From DATHYU01 sp033722675 (GTDB lineage Bacteria; Actinomycetota; Acidimicrobiia; Spongiisociales; UBA11373): a stretch of DNA of 13,524 nt. Shown here one piece after another: positions 1 through 6,935 of the stretch. Each line of letters starts with the position of its first letter. The first letter of the stretch is position 1. The translations under genes were made by a program, and so were the position numbers. The notes beneath the pieces are model-generated. The model searched no databases, had not been told where the DNA came from, and saw only the letters and a list, made by a program, of their open reading frames with translations. Location: assembly GCA_033722675.1 (NCBI GenBank), contig JAWVYO010000064.1, positions 1-13,524 of the forward strand, written 5' to 3'.

Positions 1-426
1 ACATCTGTCGGCGAGCCGTCCGGCCGCCGACCGGAGCCGGTCGGGCAGCAGGTCGAGGCTGCCCATCACCGTGAATCCCGTGCCCTCCCGCACCTCGCCC
101 GGGAGCCGGTCGAAGAGGTCGACGAGCACGTCGAAGTACGGCTCCAGTTCGGCGGAGGGCCGTTCCAGGTTCTCCTTGGAGAGCAGCCAGCAGGTGACGT
201 GGGGGATGGCGAACTCGTCGCACCAGCCGAGGAACTGGACGAACTTGTCCATGCCCGCCTCGTAGGAGGCGGTGTAGTCGGGGAGACCCTCGGCCCGGGC
301 GTGGCGCCGGTGTCCGTCGTGGATGACGCCGATGTGGCGGGGCAGGCGGGTCCGGTCGAGGGAACGGGCAAGCCGCTCTTCGTAGACCCGCAGGGTCAGG
401 TCGCGGACGCGGCGTCGCACGGTCAC
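1..426 (-). CDS. Cis-prenyl diphosphate synthase (UppS/Rv1086-like), partial
   Basis: Isoprenyl transferase of the undecaprenyl diphosphate synthase superfamily, which condenses isopentenyl diphosphate onto an allylic diphosphate with Z stereochemistry. The 142 visible residues start with the short helix typical of actinobacterial Rv1086-type enzymes (VYEERL, 14-19). Next comes the substrate-binding loop HIGVIHDGHRR (31-41) with the catalytic Asp37, and then the SKENLERP segment (83-90) matching the family SSENxxRP motif. Two normally conserved positions differ: the Asn of DGN is His39, and the His of the GHxxG helix is Tyr55. The tryptophan after DGNxR is also replaced, by His42. The GTG at 426 is preferred because AGGA lies 7 nt upstream; a second GTG lies at 420. 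It begins 9 bp after the AtuA gene stops, so it is probably co-transcribed. The C-terminal part lies beyond the window. The family is clear; product chain length cannot be judged. Confidence 0.88.
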   Translation of the reverse strand, partial: MTVRRRVRDLTLRVYEERLARSLDRTRLPRHIGVIHDGHRRHARAEGLPDYTASYEAGMDKFVQFLGWCDEFAIPHVTCWLLSKENLERPSAELEPYFDVLVDLFDRLPGEVREGTGFTVMGSLDLLPDRLRSAAGRLADRC

Positions 427-435
427 GGGCCGATC

Positions 436-2193
436 CTATTGCGCCTCGAGCAGGTCGAGCGGGACCTCGACCTCCCGGGAGCGCAGGAACTCGCCGAGGG
501 TCTTCGCCTGGGGATCGAGCCGGGTGGAGGCGGCGACGCCGCCCTCGCCGAGCAGCCCGCGCACGACGAAGTTCAGGGCACGAAGGTTCGGGAACCGGTG
601 GCGGTCCACCGCGAGGTCGCCGATCTCGGGCACGAGGGACCGCAGCCGCCCCACGTCGAGGAACCGATCGAGCCATGCGAAGGCGGCATCGGTGTGCGCC
701 CACACGCCCACGTTGGCGTCCGCCCCCTTGTCGCCCGAACGCGCCCCGACCACCCGGCCGAGGGGCACCGTGGCGCAGCAGCGCCCGTCGTCCAGCCGCA
801 GGTGCTCGCCCGGCTCGGCGTCGGGTGCCTCGAGCGGAGAGATGGGCGGGACCGCCACGTCGACGGGTTCGCCGTCGACGGTGACCTCGGCCACGGCCAC
901 CGAAGAGGGCGCGAGCGCCGGCCAGAAGCCGGTGAACGGGGTGGCCTCGCCGGGTGGTGCCGTCGGGCTGAACCCGGGGTACGACGCCAGGGCCAGCTCG
1001 ACCACGGCCGCGGAGAACGCCCGGCCGGCGGCCGAGGCGTCGTCGCTCGTGGCGGTCACCCGGAACCGGGCAGCGGCGCCCACCCGGGTTGCCGCATCCG
1101 GATCCCCCTCGATGAGCTCGGTGTCGAGCCGGACGTCGGAGCCGAGGGCGTCACGGAGCTGCCCCTCGACGAGATCGGCCTTGGCCCGCACGTCGGGGGG
1201 CGGGACGAGCAGGGTCATGGTCTGGCGGAACCCGCCGAGGTGCACGAGACCGAGCTTCGCGGTGTCGGGAGCGGGCTGCCCCCGGACCCCCGACACGCGG
1301 ACCCGGTCGTCGCCGAGATCCTCGAGGTGGATCGTGTCGAAGCGGGCGACGACGTCGGGGGTGGCATAGGCGGGACCTCCGACCTCGTACAGCAGCTGGG
1401 CGGTGACCGTCGCTCCGGTGACGGCACCTCCGGTGCCCGGGTGTTTCGTGATGACGGCCGAGCCGTCCTCGGCCACCTCGGCGATCGGGAACCCCGGGTG
1501 GTCGACGCCGGGCAGCGACGCGAAGGCGGGGTCGTTGCCGCCGGTGCACTGCGTCCCGCACTCGACGACGTGGCCGGCGACCATCGCGCCGGCGAGGGCG
1601 TCCCAGTCGTCGGGGGCCCACCCGTGATGGTGGGCTGCCGGTCCGGCGACGAGGGCGGCGTCGGCGACCCGTCCCGTCACGACGACGTCGGCGCCGGCGT
1701 CGAGCGCCGCGGCGATGCCCCACCCGCCGAGGTACGCGTTGGCGGTGAGCACCCGATCCGCCACCTCGGCGAAGGGCCGCCCGGAATCGAGGTTGGGGAG
1801 GTCGCCGCCGGCGGCCGCCACGACGTCGTCGAGGCGTCCCATGAGGTCGTCGCCCGTCACGACGCCGACGGACAGCTCCAGGCCCAGGTCGTCGGCGAGG
1901 TCGCGGAGCCGTTCGGCGAGGCCGCCCGGATTGAGGCCCCCGGCGTTGGCCACCACGCGGATGCCCCGGTCGAGGCAGCGGCCCAACACCTCCTCCATCT
2001 GCCGGTAGAAGGACGATGCGTACCCCCGCGACGGATCCTTCGCCCGGGAGCGCCAGAGGATCGCCATCGTGAGCTCGGCCAGGTAGTCGCCGGTCAGCAC
2101 GTCGATCGGTCCGCCCTCGACCATCTCGCGGGCGGCATCGAACCGGTCCCCGTAGAACCCCGAGCAGTTCGCGACCCGGAGCGGCGCCGCCAT
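436..2193 (-). CDS. Acyclic terpene utilization AtuA family protein (DUF1446)
   Basis: A 585-residue protein of the AtuA/DUF1446 family, first named from citronellol and geraniol utilisation in Pseudomonas; its biochemical activity is not established. The N-terminal part (about 5-450) is the DUF1446 domain, with the opening VANCSGFYGDR and a conserved stretch around VVANAGGLNPGG near residues 80-92. The C-terminal 100 or so residues form the small AtuA-like ferredoxin-fold domain, recognised by ARSGDKGADANVGVWA. This domain is sometimes a separate protein and is fused here, giving the usual length of the fused form. The ATG is preceded by GAGGG at 6 nt spacing and lies 3 bp after the lipoprotein gene stop. 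The cis-prenyltransferase follows after 9 bp. A role in isoprenoid or branched-chain acid metabolism is possible from family and neighbour, but no other atu genes are present. Confidence 0.9.
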   Translation of the reverse strand: MAAPLRVANCSGFYGDRFDAAREMVEGGPIDVLTGDYLAELTMAILWRSRAKDPSRGYASSFYRQMEEVLGRCLDRGIRVVANAGGLNPGGLAERLRDLADDLGLELSVGVVTGDDLMGRLDDVVAAAGGDLPNLDSGRPFAEVADRVLTANAYLGGWGIAAALDAGADVVVTGRVADAALVAGPAAHHHGWAPDDWDALAGAMVAGHVVECGTQCTGGNDPAFASLPGVDHPGFPIAEVAEDGSAVITKHPGTGGAVTGATVTAQLLYEVGGPAYATPDVVARFDTIHLEDLGDDRVRVSGVRGQPAPDTAKLGLVHLGGFRQTMTLLVPPPDVRAKADLVEGQLRDALGSDVRLDTELIEGDPDAATRVGAAARFRVTATSDDASAAGRAFSAAVVELALASYPGFSPTAPPGEATPFTGFWPALAPSSVAVAEVTVDGEPVDVAVPPISPLEAPDAEPGEHLRLDDGRCCATVPLGRVVGARSGDKGADANVGVWAHTDAAFAWLDRFLDVGRLRSLVPEIGDLAVDRHRFPNLRALNFVVRGLLGEGGVAASTRLDPQAKTLGEFLRSREVEVPLDLLEAQ

Positions 2194-2196
2194 CGT

Positions 2197-3837
2197 TCAG
2201 CCCTCGATGCAGGACGCCGGGCCGTTGAAGAACCCGGCCTGGAAGGCGTCGAACCGCTCGAAGGCGGACCCGCCCACCAGGTCGATGAGCTCGGGGTCGC
2301 GCCCGAACTGGATGAAGGCCGCCACCGCCTCGTCGAGGTCGCCCGCCGAGAGCAGGATCGGCGTCGGGTTCGGCGCCGGGACGACGGCCGCCGTGAAGGC
2401 CCCGGACAGACAGTCGGCCTGCAGCTCGGCGGTGAGGCCCTCGGTCGGCAGCCCCGCCCGATCCTGTGCTGCCGTCGCCCACTCGTGGGCGAGCAGCTGG
2501 CCGATCGCGAAGTCGCCGATGCTCTGATACAGCGCCGGGAACAGCGTCTCGTCGTCCCACGCCACGTAGTCGTCGCCGGGGCAGTAGAAGACGTTGTTCG
2601 CGTAGAAGGAGGCCTGGAGGAGTTCCCCGTCGCAGGTCGGCAGGTCGCCGGTCGACGGCAGGTACGGGATCGTCGCCGACACCGGCGTCCACTCGCCGCC
2701 GAACAGGTCCGGGTAGGCCTCCGTCCAGTACGCCTCGAGGGACTCGACGAGCAGCGGCGCCGTGTCGGCGAAGGGCAGGTCGCCGCCGGTCTGCACGTCC
2801 TGCTGGGTGAGGGGGATGAAGGCGACGGGGAAGTCGTTGGAGGCCTCCCGGCAGCCGTCGACGCCGTTCAGGACCCCGAACCGGAAGGCGTTGACGCGGT
2901 CGAACGCAGAGCCGTGGGCCTGCTCGTCGTCGGGGGTGGTGCCAGGGGGATCGCGGAAGAGGAGGTACCCCGCCATCGCCTCCTCGATGTCGCCCTCGTC
3001 GAGGCTCAGGGCCTCGCGCTCGCCGCGGTCGATGGCGCCCGTCCACGCCCCTGCGAAGCAGTCGGCCTGCAGCTCCCGCTGGATCGTCGGCCCGACCTCG
3101 TCGACGCGGTTCTGCACGGCATGACCCCACTCGTGGGCGAGGACGAGCGCCACGGTGAAGTCGCCGAACTCGAGGTAGAGGTCGGGGAAGAGGCCCTCGG
3201 TGTCCCAGGCGACGTAATCGTCGGGGTTGCAATAGAAGGCGTTGTCGGGCGCCACCTCCGGCGGGATCGGCTCGCCGCCGCACTCGGGGAGGTTGCCGGT
3301 CGAGGGCCGGTAGGCGACGACCCGGCCGATCGGTTCGTAGTCGATCCCGTACGACACCGGCAGGATCTCGGCCCAGAAGGCCTCGAGGTCGACGATGCTC
3401 AGCTCCACCACCTCGGCGAGGCTGAGCGGGGCCCGGGGCTCGGTCGTGCCGGTCGTCGTGGGCACCGTGGTCGTGGTCGTGGTGGTCGTCCCCGTCGCGA
3501 CGCCGGCCTCGCAGGCACTTGAGACCTCGGCGATGATCGGTGCCGACTCGTCCAGTTCGAGGAACTCCACGAGGCTGAGCCGGTCCTCGAACTCCTCGAT
3601 CGTGCAGACGCACAGGTCCTCGCCGGCCTCCTCGGTGCACCCCAGCAGGTAGGCCTCGCGTACGGCGTCCGGATACCGCTCCCCGGCGGCGTCGGCCGCA
3701 CGCGTCGTCGTCGACGCCTCCGTGGTGGTGGTCGTCGTGGTGTCCGCCGTCGAGGTCGTCGCTGCATCGTCGTCGCTGCAGGCCGAGGCGATCATCGCCA
3801 GCGCGGCGACCACGAGGACCAGGCGTCGAATCACCAT
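2197..3837 (-). CDS. Lipoprotein with tandem neutral zinc metallopeptidase-like domains, the second degenerate
   Basis: A 546-residue predicted lipoprotein. Residues 1-20 are a signal peptide ending in the lipobox IASAC, so Cys20 should be lipidated and the protein anchored outside the membrane. A Thr-rich linker follows, then a small helical segment with paired cysteines (CVC near 76-78), then a run of eight Thr. Two copies of one metallopeptidase-like domain come next (about 150-330 and 360-546). Copy 1 carries HEWGH at 235-239 and a downstream ELQADC, as in the PF04228-type neutral zinc peptidases, with Glu255 the probable third ligand. Copy 2 keeps ELQADC and the DDYVAWD block, but its motif reads HEWAT, so one zinc-binding His is missing and it is probably inactive. 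The ATG at 3837 overlaps the upstream gene by 7 bp; a GTG at 3834 would give the common 4-bp GTGA overlap. Confidence 0.85.
   Translation of the reverse strand: MVIRRLVLVVAALAMIASACSDDDAATTSTADTTTTTTTEASTTTRAADAAGERYPDAVREAYLLGCTEEAGEDLCVCTIEEFEDRLSLVEFLELDESAPIIAEVSSACEAGVATGTTTTTTTTVPTTTGTTEPRAPLSLAEVVELSIVDLEAFWAEILPVSYGIDYEPIGRVVAYRPSTGNLPECGGEPIPPEVAPDNAFYCNPDDYVAWDTEGLFPDLYLEFGDFTVALVLAHEWGHAVQNRVDEVGPTIQRELQADCFAGAWTGAIDRGEREALSLDEGDIEEAMAGYLLFRDPPGTTPDDEQAHGSAFDRVNAFRFGVLNGVDGCREASNDFPVAFIPLTQQDVQTGGDLPFADTAPLLVESLEAYWTEAYPDLFGGEWTPVSATIPYLPSTGDLPTCDGELLQASFYANNVFYCPGDDYVAWDDETLFPALYQSIGDFAIGQLLAHEWATAAQDRAGLPTEGLTAELQADCLSGAFTAAVVPAPNPTPILLSAGDLDEAVAAFIQFGRDPELIDLVGGSAFERFDAFQAGFFNGPASCIEG
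3466..3489 (-). repeat. Threonine-codon tract in lipoprotein linker
   Basis: Eight consecutive ACC/ACG codons encode an uninterrupted Thr run (residues 117-124 of the lipoprotein) separating the N-terminal helical segment from the first metallopeptidase-like domain. Such tracts are common extracellular spacers in high-GC actinobacterial lipoproteins and can vary in length by slippage. Confidence 0.75.
3721..3741 (-). repeat. Threonine-codon tract after lipobox
   Basis: Seven consecutive ACC/ACG codons (residues 33-39 of the lipoprotein) lie just after the lipidated Cys20. This is a flexible spacer that holds the folded domains away from the membrane. Confidence 0.7.
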
Positions 3838-4181
3838 CCGCGGGGCAGGCCCCGCCACGCCCCGGGAGCGGGACTCGAGTCGAAGACGGTCGCCGGCCGG
3901 CGCATGCCGTCGGGATGCAGCTCGTCGAGCCGCGCGGCGTACCAGGCGTCGAAGGGGTCGTCGGCATCGAGCTCCTGCGCCGCGTCGGGGTCGGCGGCCT
4001 CCTGCAGGTAGTAGGCCGTGGGGCCGTCGGCGTCGAGCCAGATCACCTCTCGACGGATGCCGCGCCTCCGCTGGGACTGCACCCACTCGATCCGACGGGG
4101 ACCTGCGAGCTCGGCCTGGAAGGCTCGCCAGTCGTCGAGGCGGTCGTCGGGGATCGAAGCGATGGAGATGGAGGCCGGCAT
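3831..4181 (-). CDS. Small uncharacterised protein, DUF6176-like
   Basis: A 116-residue soluble protein without a signal peptide or membrane segment. The stretch DDWRAFQAELAGPRRIEW, followed by GIRREVIWLDADGPTAYYL, resembles the DUF6176 family, small ferredoxin-fold proteins of unknown function; this match is from memory and tentative. The C-terminus is Trp-, Gly- and Arg-rich (WRGLPRGW). The ATG has GGGGA a few bases upstream. A TATCGT box at 4213-4208 could be a -10 element that starts an operon here. The stop codon overlaps the start region of the lipoprotein gene, so translation of the two is probably coupled. The biological role is unknown; it may simply be the leading gene of the lipoprotein-AtuA-prenyltransferase operon. 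Confidence 0.72.
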   Translation of the reverse strand: MPASISIASIPDDRLDDWRAFQAELAGPRRIEWVQSQRRRGIRREVIWLDADGPTAYYLQEAADPDAAQELDADDPFDAWYAARLDELHPDGMRRPATVFDSSPAPGAWRGLPRGW

Positions 4182-4207
4182 GTCGTCCCCGGATCGTCGG
4201 CACGGCC

Positions 4208-4213
4208 ACGATA
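4208..4213 (-). promoter_or_regulatory. Candidate -10 box upstream of the 116-aa protein
   Basis: TATCGT on the minus strand fits the actinobacterial TANNNT -10 consensus. It lies 26 nt before the ATG at 4181 and leaves room for a short leader containing GGGGA. It sits in the 61-bp gap after the glycosyltransferase gene. No convincing -35 was found, so this is only a candidate internal promoter. Confidence 0.3.
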
Positions 4214-4242
4214 GCAACGGGTCCCCGACGCCGACCCGTGCC

Positions 4243-5400
4243 TCACCCCTGGGCGACCACCTCGTCGTAGAGCTCGCGGAGCCGGCGCAGCCAGACCCTG
4301 CCGTCGAACATCTCGTCGAAGCGCTCCTTGGCCCGCTTGCCCATCCAGTCCCGGCGGTCGCCGTCGGCCGCCATGGCGATGATGCCGTCGACCAGCGCCG
4401 CGGGGTCGCCCACGGGGACGAGGATCCCGGTGTCGGGCGTGACGACCTCGGGAACGCCACCCACCTCGGTGGCCACGGCGGGGACCGAGGCCGCAGCCGC
4501 CTGCACGACGGCGGTCGGGAGGGCGTCGGCATGGGTGGGGTGGACCACGAAGTCCGACGCCGCCAGGATCTCCGGCACGTCGGTTCGATACCCGGCGAAC
4601 CGCACCCGGTCCTCGACGCCGACACGCGCGGCGAGCTGTCGGAGGCGCCCCTCCTCGGGACCCGAACCGGCGAACACGAAGGTGATCCCGGACTCGGCGG
4701 TCATGAGGCTCACGGCTTCGAGCAGGTCCTCGTGCCCCTTCCCGGGACGCATGATGGCGACGAGGGGAACGAGCAGGCCATGGGGCTCGACGTCGAACTC
4801 GGCGCGGGCCGCCGCGATCCGTGGTTCTGGGATCTCGGGGGGTGCCGGGATCCCGTTGTGGATCACGACCACGCGGCGGGGGTCGACATTCGCAAAGGTG
4901 TCCAGGTACCAGGCTCGGACGGCGTCGGACACGGCGATGGTGCGGGCGGCGGTGCGCTCGCGGGTCCGCATGCCCGCGTCGCGCTTCAGGCGGGCGACCG
5001 GACCCGGCGCGTCCTCGATGACGTGGAGCGACGACACCTGCGGGATGCCGAGGTCGGCGGCGGCCTGGCCGCCGAGGAGGTCGGCGTGCTTGAGATGGGT
5101 GTGGACGATGTCGGGGTCGAGTCCGGCCAGGGTCGCCGTGAGGCGACTCGCACCGCGGGGGTCGTACCGGGACCGCAGTTCGAGGGAGCGAACCGGGATG
5201 CCGAGGCTGTCGAGGACGCGGGGATACCGGTGGTCGCCGAAGGGCATGAGGCTCACGACCGACAGATCGATGCCCCCCTCGGGGGCGAGCCTCGCCAGGT
5301 CCACGATGAGCTTCTCGGCGCCGCCGGGGCCGAGGTCGTGGATCACGTGGCACACGCGGAGGACCGGGGGGACGGCGCGCCGCGTTCGTGGATCGATCAC
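4243..5400 (-). CDS. GT4-family glycosyltransferase
   Basis: A 385-residue cytoplasmic or peripheral GT-B glycosyltransferase of family GT4, expected to transfer a sugar from a nucleotide-sugar donor to a lipid or polysaccharide acceptor. The N-terminal acceptor domain starts with VLRVCHVIHDLGPGGAEK, with the GGAEK motif at 26-30, and contains DIVHTHLKHAD. The C-terminal donor domain has IMRPGKGHEDLL, FAGSGPEEGRL and the closing VGGVPEVV block. The usual EX7E donor-site motif reads D292-X7-Q300, conservative changes at both acidic positions. It starts with GTG and is divergent from the SDR gene at 5484; no clear Shine-Dalgarno precedes it, so the exact start is uncertain, though the fold begins only about 13 residues later. 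The gap to the next minus-strand gene is 61 bp. Acceptor and donor cannot be told from sequence. Confidence 0.88.
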   Translation of the reverse strand: MIDPRTRRAVPPVLRVCHVIHDLGPGGAEKLIVDLARLAPEGGIDLSVVSLMPFGDHRYPRVLDSLGIPVRSLELRSRYDPRGASRLTATLAGLDPDIVHTHLKHADLLGGQAAADLGIPQVSSLHVIEDAPGPVARLKRDAGMRTRERTAARTIAVSDAVRAWYLDTFANVDPRRVVVIHNGIPAPPEIPEPRIAAARAEFDVEPHGLLVPLVAIMRPGKGHEDLLEAVSLMTAESGITFVFAGSGPEEGRLRQLAARVGVEDRVRFAGYRTDVPEILAASDFVVHPTHADALPTAVVQAAAASVPAVATEVGGVPEVVTPDTGILVPVGDPAALVDGIIAMAADGDRRDWMGKRAKERFDEMFDGRVWLRRLRELYDEVVAQG

Positions 5401-5424
5401 AGGGGTTGCATCGGCAGGTGCACT

Positions 5425-5451
5425 CCGCGGCTGAAGCGACCGTCGCCGCGG
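5425..5451. repeat. Paired CCGCGG palindromes in divergent intergenic region
   Basis: Two identical 6-bp palindromes (5425-5430 and 5446-5451) lie 21 bp apart centre to centre, about two helical turns, in the 83-bp gap between the glycosyltransferase and SDR genes. In a GC-rich genome this can be chance; a dimer-of-dimers operator is only a possibility. Confidence 0.2.
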
Positions 5452-5471
5452 AATAGCCGGCGGGCCGCGCC

Positions 5472-5477
5472 TACGCT
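5472..5477 (+). promoter_or_regulatory. -10 box of leaderless promoter for SDR gene
   Basis: TACGCT fits TANNNT and ends 6 nt before the GTG start at 5484, so transcription would begin at or next to the start codon. No Shine-Dalgarno precedes the start and no good -35 is visible. Confidence 0.55.
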
Positions 5478-5483
5478 CGTTCG

Positions 5484-6935
5484 GTGAAGATCCTGGTCGC
5501 CGGAGCCACCGGCTACATCGGGGGCAGGCTCGTGCCCCGCCTCCTCGAGGCCGGTCACGAGGTGCGCTGCCTGGCCCGTCGGCCGGGCAAGCTCGACGAA
5601 CTGCCGTGGCGGGACCGCGTCGAGGTCGTCCAGGGCGACGTGCTCGAGCCGAAGTCCCTCAAGGAGGCCGCCAGCGGCTGCGACGCCGCCTTCTACCTCG
5701 TCCACTCCATGGAGGCGGGCGGCGACTTCGAGGATCTCGACCGAACGGGCGCCGAGAACTTCCGCGCCGCCGCCGACGCGGTGGCCCTGCGCCGGGTGGT
5801 CTACCTCGGCGGGCTCGGGCCCGACGACGAAGAACTGTCGCCGCACCTCGGGAGCCGCCAGGAGGTCGGCCGGATCCTCGCCTCGGGGGCCACACCGGTC
5901 ACCGAGCTTCGCGCCGCCGTCATCATCGGTTCGGGTTCGCTGTCCTTCGAGATGCTGCGGTACCTCACCGAGGTGCTCCCGATCATGACGACACCCACCT
6001 GGGTCCGGACGGACTGCCAGCCGATCGCCGTCCGTGACGTCCTCGAGATGCTCGTCGCCGCCGTCGAGGAGGAAGGCGACGCCAGCCGGGTCGTGGAGGT
6101 GGGCGGGCCCGACGTCCTCAGCTACCAGGACATGATGAAGGTCTACGCCGAGGAGGCGGGGCTCCGGAAGCGGATCATCGTCCCGGTCCCGGTGCTGTCC
6201 CCCGGCCTGTCGTCGCTGTGGGTCGGCCTCGTCACGCCGCTGCCGCCGAGCGTCGCCCGTCCGCTCGTCGACTCGCTTCGCCACGAGGTCGTGGTGACGA
6301 CCCCGCCGCCCGACGGCCTCCTCCCCCCGGCGGAGACCTCGTATCGCGACGCGGTCCGCCGCGCCTTGCAGCGACCCGCCGCCACCGTGGAATCCCGGTG
6401 GACGGACGCGGGGTCCGTTCCGGCGCTGCCAGCCATCGGCGACCCGGAATGGAGCGGGGGCACCGTCCTCACCGACATCCGTGAGATCTCCACCGACGCC
6501 GAGCCCCGCCACCTCTTCTGGGCGTTCAGTCGCATCGGCGGCAACGTCGGCTACTACGGGTTGAACTGGGCGTGGCGCCTCCGGGGCGTTCTCGACCAGT
6601 TGTTCGGTGGCGTCGGCCTGCGCCGTGGCCGCCGCCACCCCGAGGAGCTTCGCGAGGGCGACGCCGTCGACTTCTGGCGGGTCGAGTTCGTGGAGCGGGA
6701 GCGACGGCTGCGCCTGCACGCCGAGATGCGGCTGCCGGGCGAGGCGTACCTCGAGTGGGAGATCGTGCCCACCGACGAAGGCTCGGATCTCGTACAGCGG
6801 GCGATCTTCCTGCCGAGGGGCCTCTTCGGGCGTCTCTACTGGTACGTCCTCGTTCCCTTCCACACGTACATCTTCCCGAGGATGGCCCGCCGGATCGCCG
6901 CCACCGCCGAAGAACGCGGGTACGCCTGCCCGTGA
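5484..6935 (+). CDS. Atypical SDR (NAD(P)-binding epimerase-like) with DUF2867 domain
   Basis: A 483-residue two-domain protein. Residues 1 to about 300 form an NmrA/extended-SDR Rossmann domain with the dinucleotide signature G7-ATG-YIG13 and the strand VVYLGGLG. The active-site Tyr-X3-Lys of classical SDRs is not evident, as in many atypical SDRs. The C-terminal part, from about 330, is a DUF2867-type domain, recognised by WSGGTVLTDIREI, the NVGYYGLNWAWRLRG segment and the closing VLVPFHTYIFPRMARRI. Such fusions are common in actinobacteria; an oxidoreductase role is expected but the substrate is unknown. The GTG start is supported by the TACGCT box 6 nt upstream, giving a leaderless mRNA. 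Its stop overlaps the GTG of the DUF1295 gene (GTGA), so the two proteins are probably made together and may act on the same lipid or steroid-like substrate. Confidence 0.88.
   Translation: MKILVAGATGYIGGRLVPRLLEAGHEVRCLARRPGKLDELPWRDRVEVVQGDVLEPKSLKEAASGCDAAFYLVHSMEAGGDFEDLDRTGAENFRAAADAVALRRVVYLGGLGPDDEELSPHLGSRQEVGRILASGATPVTELRAAVIIGSGSLSFEMLRYLTEVLPIMTTPTWVRTDCQPIAVRDVLEMLVAAVEEEGDASRVVEVGGPDVLSYQDMMKVYAEEAGLRKRIIVPVPVLSPGLSSLWVGLVTPLPPSVARPLVDSLRHEVVVTTPPPDGLLPPAETSYRDAVRRALQRPAATVESRWTDAGSVPALPAIGDPEWSGGTVLTDIREISTDAEPRHLFWAFSRIGGNVGYYGLNWAWRLRGVLDQLFGGVGLRRGRRHPEELREGDAVDFWRVEFVERERRLRLHAEMRLPGEAYLEWEIVPTDEGSDLVQRAIFLPRGLFGRLYWYVLVPFHTYIFPRMARRIAATAEERGYACP

Noticed and set aside
199..3522. 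A 1107-codon open frame on the plus strand
   Set aside because: It is antisense to the lipoprotein, AtuA and prenyltransferase genes, whose motifs are clear. The product is Gly/Arg/Val/Glu-rich with no domain. Such frames arise in GC-rich DNA opposite GC3-rich codons.
1151..3967. A 938-codon Arg-rich frame on the minus strand
   Set aside because: It is the +1 shadow of the lipoprotein and AtuA genes; the Arg/Pro/Gly-rich low-complexity product has no recognisable domain.
5397..5411. Four-codon upstream frame (ATG to TGA) overlapping the glycosyltransferase GTG
   Set aside because: No ribosome binding site and very short; chance occurrence cannot be excluded, so it is not called as a leader peptide.
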